Below, piece by piece: positions 18,562-27,438 of a DNA stretch of 64,000 nucleotides. Position numbers and translations under genes: made by a program. The notes beneath the pieces were generated by a model. It worked only from the letters and a program-made list of their open reading frames with translations. It did not search any database and had not been told where the DNA came from. Every line of letters begins with the position of its first letter. Within the stretch, counting starts at the first letter, position 1. The stretch comes from Cellulophaga sp. BC115SP (GTDB lineage: Bacteria > Bacteroidota > Bacteroidia > Cytophagales > Spirosomataceae): the NCBI RefSeq assembly GCF_009905545.1, contig NZ_JAAALB010000015.1, positions 62,001 through 126,000 on the forward strand. Direction: 5' to 3'.

Positions 18562-19446
18562 TTACGCTTTCTTTTGTGCGTTTCTCTCTGCACGAATTCT
18601 CCAGTTATCTTCAAAATCTTTTCCTGGAATTTGAAGATTTACATTTACTTCTGGAGTTTTGTCAGTTTTCTCAAACGCCAATACGTAGTATCCAAAACCA
18701 AAAATCCAATGTAACTCAAAATTATCAATATTTTTAGGAAGGTCTTCCAAAGGTACTTGATCTGCAAACATTGGGTTGGCAGACATCAACGTTTGGTAAC
18801 TTGATTGGTCACGCAACCATGGCGCAACGCTTTCGTCACCTACTACTACACGACCACCAACTTTTACCACACGATTAAACTCTTCGAACGCCTCTTTACG
18901 CTCTGAGAAGGTATTGATACCTCCAAAGTGGAAAACTGCATCAAAAGTATTGTCTTCGAAAGGCAAATACGTACCGTTGGCAATAAAATAATTTACATCT
19001 ACTCCTTCTGGTTGAAGACGTTGTTTTGCTAAACGTAACATATTTGGAGACAAATCCGACAAAAATGCTTGACCTCCAGGTGCAATGGCCTTGATAATCA
19101 ACTCAGAATCTTTGCCTGTACCAGCACCCACTTCCAAGACTTTCATTCCAGGCTTTAGACCAAGAAGGTTCGTCATTTTTTGGCGAACAGTCGCTTCGTC
19201 AGAATTCAATGACTCAAAAACCCAAGTCACACCACGATCATAACGCTGATAAGCATCATTATAAGCTAATTGTTCTTTACGATCTTGCTCAAATAATTCC
19301 TTAGGATATGTCAAGTCAACGATGTCGTTGATTTCATAAGAAATGGGTTCTTCTGTCGAAGTATTATGTAATGTATTGCCGTCTTCTGCCAAAACCAAAG
19401 CTGTTTTAGTTTTAGGGCAAATAAATTTTTGTTCGTAGTTACTCAT
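18562..19446 (-). CDS. SAM-dependent class I methyltransferase
   Basis: A 294-residue cytoplasmic protein. An N-terminal Trm112-like segment (FICPKTKTALVLAEDGNTL, without paired Cys) precedes a Rossmann methyltransferase. Motif I is VLEVGAGTGKDSE, motif II AFLSDLSPNMLRLAKQ, motif IV FDAVFHFGGINTFS, and motif VI RVVVGDE. It is mid-operon in the polysaccharide cluster, so a sugar O- or N-methylation, or a lipid or ubiquinone-like substrate, are the options; the first fits the neighbours best. Confidence 0.88.
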   Translation of the reverse strand: MSNYEQKFICPKTKTALVLAEDGNTLHNTSTEEPISYEINDIVDLTYPKELFEQDRKEQLAYNDAYQRYDRGVTWVFESLNSDEATVRQKMTNLLGLKPGMKVLEVGAGTGKDSELIIKAIAPGGQAFLSDLSPNMLRLAKQRLQPEGVDVNYFIANGTYLPFEDNTFDAVFHFGGINTFSERKEAFEEFNRVVKVGGRVVVGDESVAPWLRDQSSYQTLMSANPMFADQVPLEDLPKNIDNFELHWIFGFGYYVLAFEKTDKTPEVNVNLQIPGKDFEDNWRIRAERNAQKKA

Positions 19447-19476
19447 TGCGTTGCACGAATTTTTTCGTGATATGAA

Positions 19477-20136
19477 TTATAAATTAATGTCTTTACTAGA
19501 AATTTTTGCTTTTTCAGCAGGATTGCCTTTATAAATACTCCAAGGCTCTGTTTTCTTTCCTGTGAAGTTAGTTCCCATAGCAAACAACGTTCCTTCTGCG
19601 ATATGTACTCCATCGCGAATGGTAGCGTTTACTCCAAAAAAGCAATAAGGCTCAACCACACAACGACCCGAAAGTACCACATGAGAGGTAAAATACACAT
19701 GGTCTTTAATTGTGCCATGATGCCCAATATGATTACCGCTCCAAAGCACGACATTGTTACCAATTGTCACAAAAGGTTGGATGGTATTGTCTTCGAGAAT
19801 AAAGCAGTTTTCACCAATTTTGTCTGTCAGCACTGTAGCTCTTGAGCTGATATACGATATAAATTCATATCCTAAATCTTTGGCTTCTTGATAAACCTTG
19901 GCACGAACTTGGTTCATTTTTCTTTCTGACAGGGGAGCAAAAAACTTGTATTCGTTGGTCGGATACAAAGTCGTTACCTCTTCGAAAGGTACTACTGGCA
20001 AGCCACAAAAGGTTGGCTCTTTAATATACTCTTGATTTACGGTAAAGGCCACAATTTCATGGTCTGTATCAGTAGTCAAATAATAGTGGGCGAGTTCGGC
20101 CACCAGCTCTGTTCCAAAAACAACAACTTTTGCCAT
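19477..20136 (-). CDS. NeuD/PglD-like sugar acyltransferase (left-handed beta-helix)
   Basis: A 219-residue protein with an N-terminal Rossmann-like PglD_N domain (AKVVVFGTELVAELAHYYL, 2-20) and a C-terminal hexapeptide-repeat beta-helix (about 100-200; VLWSGNHIGHHGTIKDHVYF, ATIRDGVHIAEGTLFAMG). Such enzymes acetylate amino or hydroxy sugars with acetyl-CoA. The neighbouring DegT aminotransferase makes an amino-sugar acceptor plausible. Cytoplasmic. Separated by 30 bp from the methyltransferase gene. Confidence 0.9.
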   Translation of the reverse strand: MAKVVVFGTELVAELAHYYLTTDTDHEIVAFTVNQEYIKEPTFCGLPVVPFEEVTTLYPTNEYKFFAPLSERKMNQVRAKVYQEAKDLGYEFISYISSRATVLTDKIGENCFILEDNTIQPFVTIGNNVVLWSGNHIGHHGTIKDHVYFTSHVVLSGRCVVEPYCFFGVNATIRDGVHIAEGTLFAMGTNFTGKKTEPWSIYKGNPAEKAKISSKDINL

Positions 20137-20214
20137 AGTTCGTTTAGTTTATTAGGTCAAAAAAGCTCAACCAGTCTGGTTAGTGTAAATTCATATAGAT
20201 TTTTACCTTAGCAG

Positions 20215-20913
20215 TTATACCAATTCATACGAATCTAAAAATGTTTGTATTTGCTCGACAGAATTGAACATCAAAACATCAATAATGGATAACCAAGGAA
20301 CAAAATCATTCTTTAATTGCGGATATTGAACGGGTTTACTTTTAATAAAATTTAATTGCATTCCCTTTTCTTCGAACACCTCTTTTTGATACAACTCGAT
20401 ACCTCCAATTGGGTTGATATAATGATTAGCCTTTTCTTGTAGACATATATCCAAGATACGAGTTTGCGCTTTCAATTCGATATTTTGGTAAATCGCCGAG
20501 CTAGGAATTATCTCCGTTGTGATGCCCAAATAAGCATTGATAAGCTTTAGATTTTCAACAATAATTTCAGAAAAAATTGTTTTTTCTTGTCCTAATGTTT
20601 GCTCTATGATTGGCCTAACCTGCTGAAAATATGGTGCTTTTTTATAGCTCTGTTCCAGCGTTTTTAACCATTTTGATTTCCAAGCATCATCCCAATTTAC
20701 TTCTATTTCATTGATTAACTTATTCTGACTTGCTTCTTTCAAGGGGATAGTAAAAAGACTATCCTTGCCATTTACCAGAATTCTATTGCGATTAATCCAG
20801 CCTCTGTTGATAAAATTTACATCATCATAAATGACAAATTTATCTACTGCTTTAATCAATTGGAAATACCCTATATATGGAAAAATATAGGGTTGCATAA
20901 TCGCTAGTTTCAT
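20215..20913 (-). CDS. WbqC family protein
   Basis: A 232-residue cytoplasmic protein starting with the WbqC hallmark (MQPYIFPYIGYFQLI, 5-19) and FVIYDDVNFINRGWINRNRI. It also has NPIGGIELY and a terminal LS(I)IDVLMFNS. WbqC proteins are found beside DegT aminotransferases in O-antigen clusters and are thought to handle amino-sugar acylation. The exact reaction is not known to me. It lies 30 bp after the membrane glycosyltransferase gene in the same operon. Confidence 0.93.
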   Translation of the reverse strand: MKLAIMQPYIFPYIGYFQLIKAVDKFVIYDDVNFINRGWINRNRILVNGKDSLFTIPLKEASQNKLINEIEVNWDDAWKSKWLKTLEQSYKKAPYFQQVRPIIEQTLGQEKTIFSEIIVENLKLINAYLGITTEIIPSSAIYQNIELKAQTRILDICLQEKANHYINPIGGIELYQKEVFEEKGMQLNFIKSKPVQYPQLKNDFVPWLSIIDVLMFNSVEQIQTFLDSYELV

Positions 20914-20943
20914 ATCGTAAGCTTCTCCAACAACCGAAGAACT

Positions 20944-23049
20944 TTATTTTAACTTTCTTAAATAATAATCTTCTCCTCTAGTAATCATATTCTTCATGGT
21001 CGTATCTGTTCCCAATCGAATATCCCCAGGCTGAGGTTTAATGACCTTTTTGGCGAAGAATAAATATTGTGCTTCCTTCGGAATTGGTTGAACACCTTTT
21101 TCGAAAGGATTTATAACGATCAAAGTACGGGTCAATTTTTTGCCCCATAGTGGATACTCAAAGTCATCGTTAATAGTAGCCAGCGCAACGGTGGCATCTT
21201 GAGGTACCAACTCGTCAAACTTATGATAGGCAGGCGTTATGTCAGGACGAGCCCATGTTTGAAGGTCAATTCTATCAGTATCAAAAGCAGAAGGACGCCC
21301 CAAGGCTGCAATTGGCAAACAGCGTTCATTCAAATACACAACCAAAATGGCTGATGCCGATGCCACTAATACAACAATTGCTGTATAGAATTTCAATAGT
21401 ATAAACGACCCGCTTTGTAACCTCCATTTATTGCCTTCATGAAATAACAATGTCACCAATGGAACCGCATACACGGCAGTACTAATCATATAACGACCTT
21501 TCCAAGCGTCGTAAGGTGCCGTAAAACTCAGAGCTGCAAAATGCAAACAAAAGGCAACTGCCAATACATAAAACGCAATTCCTCTACGAATCAAACCAAT
21601 CAACACCAATACTACCAGCGGTAAAACAATGGCAAAGCCAAATATTCCCCAGTGAGGGTTTGCATTAAAAAACTCAAACCTTACATTATACGAAAAAGGG
21701 TTAATGGTAAAGTCCGTTTCTTCTTCGAGGCGAAGATGAAGCTTTTTCTCAACTTTCTCGATAGGTTTTCTTATTAATTGATTGACCGTTTCAAATTGTT
21801 CAACATTTCTCAATCCATCCAAATTCACCATATCAATCGAATATCTCACAACATTACGAGAGCCTTGTTTGATAAGGTTTTTCAATGTTCCTGCACGTTC
21901 CACAGATTGGTGTTTTAATGCAGTAGGTGGTCCAATCGGGTGACCAAACAATTGGATATTTCTCAAATAACCTGTTGGTAAAGTAAACAGTACAATCCCA
22001 ACCGTTAAGCCAACAACTAAGTGAGTCAATCTACCAAAGGTTCTTGACCAGAAATGTTGATAAGAGTCACCGAATTTATCAATAAATTTCGCTCTTAAAT
22101 CTTCGCCAAAAACTGTATAAATAATAATCAAAAACAGCGGAGGGAAAGAAAAAACGAAAGTAATCTTATGTCCTAAAGCTATTCCAAAAGTCAATCCAGC
22201 AAGATATAAATAGCGTCTCCAATGTTTTTCTCTGTAAGTAAAAAGAAAATACACCAAACAAGCCAAATACGAACCTAACACGATATCGGTTTCAGTTGAA
22301 ATTGACTGCATCATAACATCGGGCAATAGCCACATTACTAGAGCAGCAAAAACACTCGCCGTAAAATTTTTGGTTAATCTTTCGGCAATACCAAATACGC
22401 CAAAACCAATAATGATATAAGCGGTATGGTGAATCACCTTAAACCAATTTTCTATACGACCACTCATGAGATAATTGTAGATTTGAATCGTACAAACACT
22501 ACGAGGATACGTATCAATATTCCAGTTTGTTCCTCCAAAATGAGCCATAGAACCATGACGCATATAATACATCAACCTGTTCAAATGTCCAGTCATGCTG
22601 TCCCACTCGTTTGGAACAGTATAAAAAATCAGGAAAAGATTGGTGATTTCTGTAATAATAAATGCGCCAAAAAGTAGTCCAAAAGACCATTTTAACCACA
22701 CAGGAAGGTTTCCAAACCAATTCCAAACCAGTTGAGTTCGACTTCCGATTAGTTCAAAAAATGTAAACCGTTCACGTTGATCTCGACCAAATAATTTGGT
22801 GAATTGTACGTAGAATACAAAAGCTGGGATAAAAACTGACAATGCCCAAAAGCGACGATCATCGATTTTACCTATTTCAGAAAGCGCAAATCCTGTCAAA
22901 ATAACACTACCACAAAACGTAATGTATGCCGTAAGTACAATATCCACCAAAGATTTCATGCAAACCCTAGAGGCTATTCTCAACACAAAGCCTATAAAAC
23001 TGGCAAACAGGATTGGATAGATAAAATTCATATCAATAATTTTAGTCAA
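20944..23049 (-). CDS. multi-pass membrane protein, ArnT/PMT-like glycosyltransferase
   Basis: A 701-residue inner-membrane protein with about ten or more hydrophobic helices spread over residues 5-555 and a C-terminal soluble part (about 590-700). The layout and the loop sequence FLIFYTVPNEWDSMTGHLNRLMYYM, with acidic residues after the first helices, suggest a GT-C transferase using a lipid-linked sugar. I cannot name the family exactly. It overlaps the operon tightly, 8 bp downstream of the degT gene. It could polymerise or transfer a sugar to the growing polysaccharide in the periplasm. Confidence 0.7.
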   Translation of the reverse strand: MTKIIDMNFIYPILFASFIGFVLRIASRVCMKSLVDIVLTAYITFCGSVILTGFALSEIGKIDDRRFWALSVFIPAFVFYVQFTKLFGRDQRERFTFFELIGSRTQLVWNWFGNLPVWLKWSFGLLFGAFIITEITNLFLIFYTVPNEWDSMTGHLNRLMYYMRHGSMAHFGGTNWNIDTYPRSVCTIQIYNYLMSGRIENWFKVIHHTAYIIIGFGVFGIAERLTKNFTASVFAALVMWLLPDVMMQSISTETDIVLGSYLACLVYFLFTYREKHWRRYLYLAGLTFGIALGHKITFVFSFPPLFLIIIYTVFGEDLRAKFIDKFGDSYQHFWSRTFGRLTHLVVGLTVGIVLFTLPTGYLRNIQLFGHPIGPPTALKHQSVERAGTLKNLIKQGSRNVVRYSIDMVNLDGLRNVEQFETVNQLIRKPIEKVEKKLHLRLEEETDFTINPFSYNVRFEFFNANPHWGIFGFAIVLPLVVLVLIGLIRRGIAFYVLAVAFCLHFAALSFTAPYDAWKGRYMISTAVYAVPLVTLLFHEGNKWRLQSGSFILLKFYTAIVVLVASASAILVVYLNERCLPIAALGRPSAFDTDRIDLQTWARPDITPAYHKFDELVPQDATVALATINDDFEYPLWGKKLTRTLIVINPFEKGVQPIPKEAQYLFFAKKVIKPQPGDIRLGTDTTMKNMITRGEDYYLRKLK

Positions 23050-23057
23050 TAGAAGTA

Positions 23058-24131
23058 TTAGAGATTTTCGTTTACGATACGTGCAATTCTATACACATCT
23101 TCATGCGCCAAATCATAATATAACGGCAAAGCCAAAGCTCTTAAGGCAAAATCGTCGGAAATAGGACAAGTACTTTCTTCTGTTACGAATTTGAGTGTAC
23201 TCAATGATGGGTAAAAGTAACGACGAGGCATAATCTGATTTTCAGACAAAGCATCTCTTACCTTCAGCAAAGCTGCTTCAGATTCGAAGAAAACAGGATA
23301 ATACGCATAATTTTTCACCGTGTTTAGTGAAAGCTCTGGTCGACCAAGTTTCTCCCAATTTAATTCCTGATCATATATATCGAAAATTGCCTTACGAGCG
23401 GCAATAATTTCTGGCACTTTAGGAAGATTTACCAAGCCCATAGCAGCATGGAACTCAGAGTTTTTCCCATTAATTCCAATCGTAAGATAATCGTCGCCAA
23501 TATGTCCAAAGCTTCTATATCTATCTAGAAGCCAAGCGTATTCGTCATTATTGGTAATCACTGCTCCACCCTCAACCGTATGGAATACTTTCGTAGCATG
23601 AAAACTACAAGTGCTAATATCACCAAAAGAAAGAAGTGATTTATCATCTACGGACGCTCCGAAAGCATGCGCTGCATCGTAAATAAGCTTAACATTATGT
23701 TTGTCAGCTATTTTCTGCAACTCATAAACTTCACAAGGATTGCCATATACGTGAGTAGCTAAAATTGCTTGTGTATTTTCGGTAATCGCAGCTTCAACCT
23801 TTTGTGGATCAATACACAAATCTGAACGCAGAATATCGGCAAAAACAGGGGTACAGCCCTCCCAAACTACAGAATGGGAAGTTGCACAGTAAGAAAATGG
23901 TGTAGTAATAACTTCTTTGGTTACTCCTAATACTTTAAGTGCTAACTGAATAGCAATAGTACCATTTGATACAAACAAGCAATGCTTTACGCCTAAATAA
24001 TCCTTAATTTTTTGTTCTAATTCACGTACTAGCGGGCCATTGTTCGTGAGTTGATTTCGCTCCCAAATGCCCTTTAGGTAGGCTTCATATTCCTCATAAG
24101 GAGGTAAATATGTTTTAGTTACATTAATCAT
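23058..24131 (-). CDS. DegT/DnrJ/EryC1/StrS family sugar aminotransferase
   Basis: A 357-residue PLP enzyme that transaminates a keto-nucleotide sugar to an amino sugar. Visible features: LFVSNGTIALQ-like substrate loop (VSNGTIAIQLAL, 54-65), DAAHAFGAS (152-160) with the PLP-contacting Asp, and the Schiff-base Lys181 in SFHATKVFHTVEGGA. No SDR dehydratase is in the window to supply the keto-sugar, so it must be encoded elsewhere. WbqC and NeuD-like genes downstream probably modify its product. Confidence 0.95.
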   Translation of the reverse strand: MINVTKTYLPPYEEYEAYLKGIWERNQLTNNGPLVRELEQKIKDYLGVKHCLFVSNGTIAIQLALKVLGVTKEVITTPFSYCATSHSVVWEGCTPVFADILRSDLCIDPQKVEAAITENTQAILATHVYGNPCEVYELQKIADKHNVKLIYDAAHAFGASVDDKSLLSFGDISTCSFHATKVFHTVEGGAVITNNDEYAWLLDRYRSFGHIGDDYLTIGINGKNSEFHAAMGLVNLPKVPEIIAARKAIFDIYDQELNWEKLGRPELSLNTVKNYAYYPVFFESEAALLKVRDALSENQIMPRRYFYPSLSTLKFVTEESTCPISDDFALRALALPLYYDLAHEDVYRIARIVNENL

Positions 24132-24211
24132 TTAGCGTAATCTGGATATAAGTTTCAATTTCGAAGTTTCTCTTTTCTAGCAAAAAGCAGAAAGCTTTAG
24201 TTAATTCAATA

Positions 24212-25468
24212 TTAAATAGCGTTTTCGTATTCCAACTGCATAATTGGAAACTCAATTTTCGGACGTACATATCCTGGCCATTTACCATACCACACTGTTC
24301 CTTCACGATAGTCCTCAATCTCGAAAATCAACGCTTCTTCAAAATTATAAATCACAGAGGCAGTGTCTTTCACAATCATAAAAGAGAGTGAATAAGAACC
24401 ATCATTTAAGAAATCACTAGGAATTTCACATTCTGCGGAGATAATACCTTTTTCAAATTTGATAGAAGGTGTACCAATATTAAAAATACACTCACCTGTC
24501 AACGAATTCACATGGAGACTAATATTCAAGTTAGCTTGATCCATGAAATTCCAAAACTCAATTTGGATTTTGAATGAAGTACGAACATCCAAATGGTTTT
24601 GGTTATCCAAATAATTAGGTACAAGTTTAACACTTTTCAAACGAACTCGGTCGTTGCCAGGTGCTTCATTCTGATTAGAATAGGTAACTTGTAAATCTGT
24701 TTTTTGAATTTGACTCAAATAGTTTGACATAATGAGATTAGTCTCTCCCATTTGAATCAATTGTCCTTTTTGCATGTACATAGCTTTATTACACAGACCT
24801 TGTACTGCTGTTAGGTTATGACTTACAAATAAAATAGTACGTCCTGAAGTCGAGGCATCCTTCATTTTGCCAAGACATTTACGCTGGAAGTCTGCATCTC
24901 CTACAGCCAACACCTCATCAACAATCATGATTTCTGGCTCCAAGTGTGCAGAAATAGCAAAACCTAATCGAACGTACATCCCTGACGAATAACGTTTTAC
25001 AGGAGTGTCAAGAAATTTTTCAACACCTGCAAAATCAACGATTGCATCAAAATGCTTCTTGATTTCATCACGCTTCATGCCAAGAATAGCACCATTCAAA
25101 AAGATATTCTCACGACCTGATAATTCAGGGTGAAAGCCTGTACCAACCTCCAATAAACTGGCAACACGACCTTTGATGGTGATCTTGCCTTGAGTAGGTT
25201 CTGTGATACGGCTTAATACTTTCAAAAGTGTTGATTTTCCAGCACCATTTGAGCCTACTACCCCAACTCTATCACCTTGCTCTATTTTAAAACTTACATC
25301 TTTAAGGGCCCAGAAGTCTTCATGTTCAACTTCATCTTCTTCCCCTTTAGTAAACATATTTCTAAACGTATTGGTAATCACCTCACGAAAGGTATCTGAC
25401 TTTGCATTACCTTTTTTGTGATCAATGATGTATCTCTTACTAACGTTTTGTGCCTCAATAACAGTCAT
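24212..25468 (-). CDS. ABC polysaccharide exporter ATPase (Wzt-like, with substrate-binding C-domain)
   Basis: A 418-residue cytoplasmic ATPase powering polysaccharide export. Walker A GSNGAGKST (72-80), signature YSSGM, Walker B IMIVDEVLAVGD and the switch SHNLT define the NBD (about 1-240). The rest (about 260-410) is a beta-sandwich similar to the Wzt C-terminal domain, which in studied systems recognises the terminally capped glycan. The adjacent permease (25483) completes the transporter. The presence of the extra domain suggests capping-dependent export. Confidence 0.94.
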   Translation of the reverse strand: MTVIEAQNVSKRYIIDHKKGNAKSDTFREVITNTFRNMFTKGEEDEVEHEDFWALKDVSFKIEQGDRVGVVGSNGAGKSTLLKVLSRITEPTQGKITIKGRVASLLEVGTGFHPELSGRENIFLNGAILGMKRDEIKKHFDAIVDFAGVEKFLDTPVKRYSSGMYVRLGFAISAHLEPEIMIVDEVLAVGDADFQRKCLGKMKDASTSGRTILFVSHNLTAVQGLCNKAMYMQKGQLIQMGETNLIMSNYLSQIQKTDLQVTYSNQNEAPGNDRVRLKSVKLVPNYLDNQNHLDVRTSFKIQIEFWNFMDQANLNISLHVNSLTGECIFNIGTPSIKFEKGIISAECEIPSDFLNDGSYSLSFMIVKDTASVIYNFEEALIFEIEDYREGTVWYGKWPGYVRPKIEFPIMQLEYENAI

Positions 25469-25482
25469 TCTACTTCAATATT

Positions 25483-26310
25483 TTAAATGTAATCAACAAA
25501 CGAGTTTTCTCTTTTTCTAAAGAAAATAATCGCAATAATTGTGGTTAGACAAACAAAAATAATGGTTGGCAAAAAGCTATCCCATGTAAAATATGGATAG
25601 TTTGGAATCAAACACCAACGGAAACCTTCAATAATACCAGCTAATGGATTCAACCAAGTATAGAAAGGATACCAAGATAGTTCTTTTATAGAGGAAGTAG
25701 AATATGCTACAGGACAAATAAAGAAACCATATTGAACAATCAATGGAACAATTTGTTGAAAATCACGGTATTGTACATTAAGAGAAGCAAAAATAATCCC
25801 CAAACTTAATGCTGCCATAAAGGCAAAAAATAGAAACACTGGCACAAAAAACAAGTGATAGTCTACCGAAATACCGCTATAAATCAAAAATGGTACTAAT
25901 ACAATAAAACCTACAAAAAAGTCTAACAACGGAACTGCCACTGAGCTTAAAGGCATTAGCAATCGAGGGAAATATACCTTCGAAACGAGATTGGCATTAC
26001 CTGTAATACTATTACTTACTTGCTGAAAAGCAGTAGCAAAAAAGTTCCAAAAAATTACCCCAGTGAATACGATGATTTTAAAATCAACGCCTGAAGTATC
26101 TTCAATTTTGGCAACCTTATGAAAAGCAAATACAAACACCAATACCGTCATAATTGGCCTGACAACTGCCCATGCCACTCCAATCATAGTTTGTTTATAA
26201 CGCACTGTGATATCACGAACTGCTAAAATCCATAGCAATTCTCTAAATCTAATAATGTCAGCCCAATAATGCTTTTCAGACCTTCCTGCCTCAATGACTG
26301 TTTCTTGCAT
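25483..26310 (-). CDS. ABC-2 type polysaccharide export permease (Wzm-like)
   Basis: A 275-residue membrane protein with about six helices. It has the typical start LLWILAVRDITVRYKQTMIGVAWAVVRPI and the end WNLFPTIIF-like helix. It forms the channel half of the exporter with the Wzt-like ATPase, whose gene starts 14 bp downstream. Confidence 0.94.
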   Translation of the reverse strand: MQETVIEAGRSEKHYWADIIRFRELLWILAVRDITVRYKQTMIGVAWAVVRPIMTVLVFVFAFHKVAKIEDTSGVDFKIIVFTGVIFWNFFATAFQQVSNSITGNANLVSKVYFPRLLMPLSSVAVPLLDFFVGFIVLVPFLIYSGISVDYHLFFVPVFLFFAFMAALSLGIIFASLNVQYRDFQQIVPLIVQYGFFICPVAYSTSSIKELSWYPFYTWLNPLAGIIEGFRWCLIPNYPYFTWDSFLPTIIFVCLTTIIAIIFFRKRENSFVDYI

Positions 26311-26321
26311 TGTTTAATTAA

Positions 26322-27404
26322 CTATTTATTTTTCTTATCTTTTAACTTCTGAATTACGTCGCGGCCAGCAACAAATAATAGCGCTAATACTAAACCAATG
26401 GTTCCACCGAGTTTAATTCCTTTACCTTTGAGGGTAACATCGGCGCCAATTGGCAATTCTGAATCATCGATTCTTGTAAACAGAGGAGATTCTTTCACCA
26501 TCGAAAATCTCAAGTTATCAAGGTTTCTAACTGCTTCTTGATACATCCCTTGTAATTGTGCAGAATTAGTATTTAATCTTTGTTGTTCAATCATCCCTTG
26601 CTGCATAATCACTTGTTGATTTTGGTCAACAACCTGTGCATATCTTCTTTGAGTACCATATAACTGACTTTTCAACGAGTCTACACGGCGTTCCATAATA
26701 CCTAGCAACTCACGTGTTTTCTTTGTCTTTGTTTCAATATAAAAGTCAGTGACTGTTTTCAAAAATAAATTTGTCCAAACATGAGACAAAGTATCGTTTC
26801 GAGTTGTCGCAGCCATTGTCATCAAAGAGGATTTCTTATTATCATTAGAAATTGATGTTAGAGGTTCTAAAAATGCTTGTAACATTCTGATTTTAGAACG
26901 CTCATTAGCTGTGAGCTTTTCGTAATTAGTTTCTTTAAATCGAAAACGCTTCATCTCTTCATTATCTTTCCACTCATCTTGCAAGCCTCCTGACTTCTCA
27001 ATTAAAAAGTTACCAAAAATGACAGACTTTCCATTGACTTCAACTTTAGAGAGTATCGCTCTATTATAGATATTTTTAGTTTTCAATAATTCAAAGAAAT
27101 TTTCTCCACTAAATAGGCTACTACTAGGACTAGACCCTCCACCAATACCGAAGGCACTTGCCAAATCTGAAAGCCCACCACCACCGCTCGTTCCATTATC
27201 CATATTAAATAGAATTCTAGATGTATATGTTGATGGTTTCTTTGTTAAAATATCTATCGTATATCCAATAGCCAAACCTAGTAAAGTTATCACTAAGATA
27301 GTTTTCCAATTGGCCACGATTAAATCTTTGAAAACAATGATTTTTCTTACTATATCTTCAAAAGAAAATTGATCCTCTGGTAATACATTTTGAATTTGGG
27401 ACAT
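26322..27404 (-). CDS. Wzz/Chain-length-determinant-like inner-membrane protein
   Basis: A 360-residue polysaccharide co-polymerase-like protein. Two membrane helices (about 34-52 and 333-350) flank a periplasmic domain with a Gly/Ser-rich stretch (LSDLASAFGIGGGSS) and a long coiled-coil region (about 205-295, rich in Q, R, L; KKTRELLGIMERRVDSLKSQ). No cytoplasmic tyrosine kinase domain follows. It probably links export to the outer-membrane SLBB channel, whose gene is immediately upstream. Confidence 0.9.
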   Translation of the reverse strand: MSQIQNVLPEDQFSFEDIVRKIIVFKDLIVANWKTILVITLLGLAIGYTIDILTKKPSTYTSRILFNMDNGTSGGGGLSDLASAFGIGGGSSPSSSLFSGENFFELLKTKNIYNRAILSKVEVNGKSVIFGNFLIEKSGGLQDEWKDNEEMKRFRFKETNYEKLTANERSKIRMLQAFLEPLTSISNDNKKSSLMTMAATTRNDTLSHVWTNLFLKTVTDFYIETKTKKTRELLGIMERRVDSLKSQLYGTQRRYAQVVDQNQQVIMQQGMIEQQRLNTNSAQLQGMYQEAVRNLDNLRFSMVKESPLFTRIDDSELPIGADVTLKGKGIKLGGTIGLVLALLFVAGRDVIQKLKDKKNK

Positions 27405-27438
27405 ATATCTCTTCTTATAAATGCTAAAATTTAAAAAA

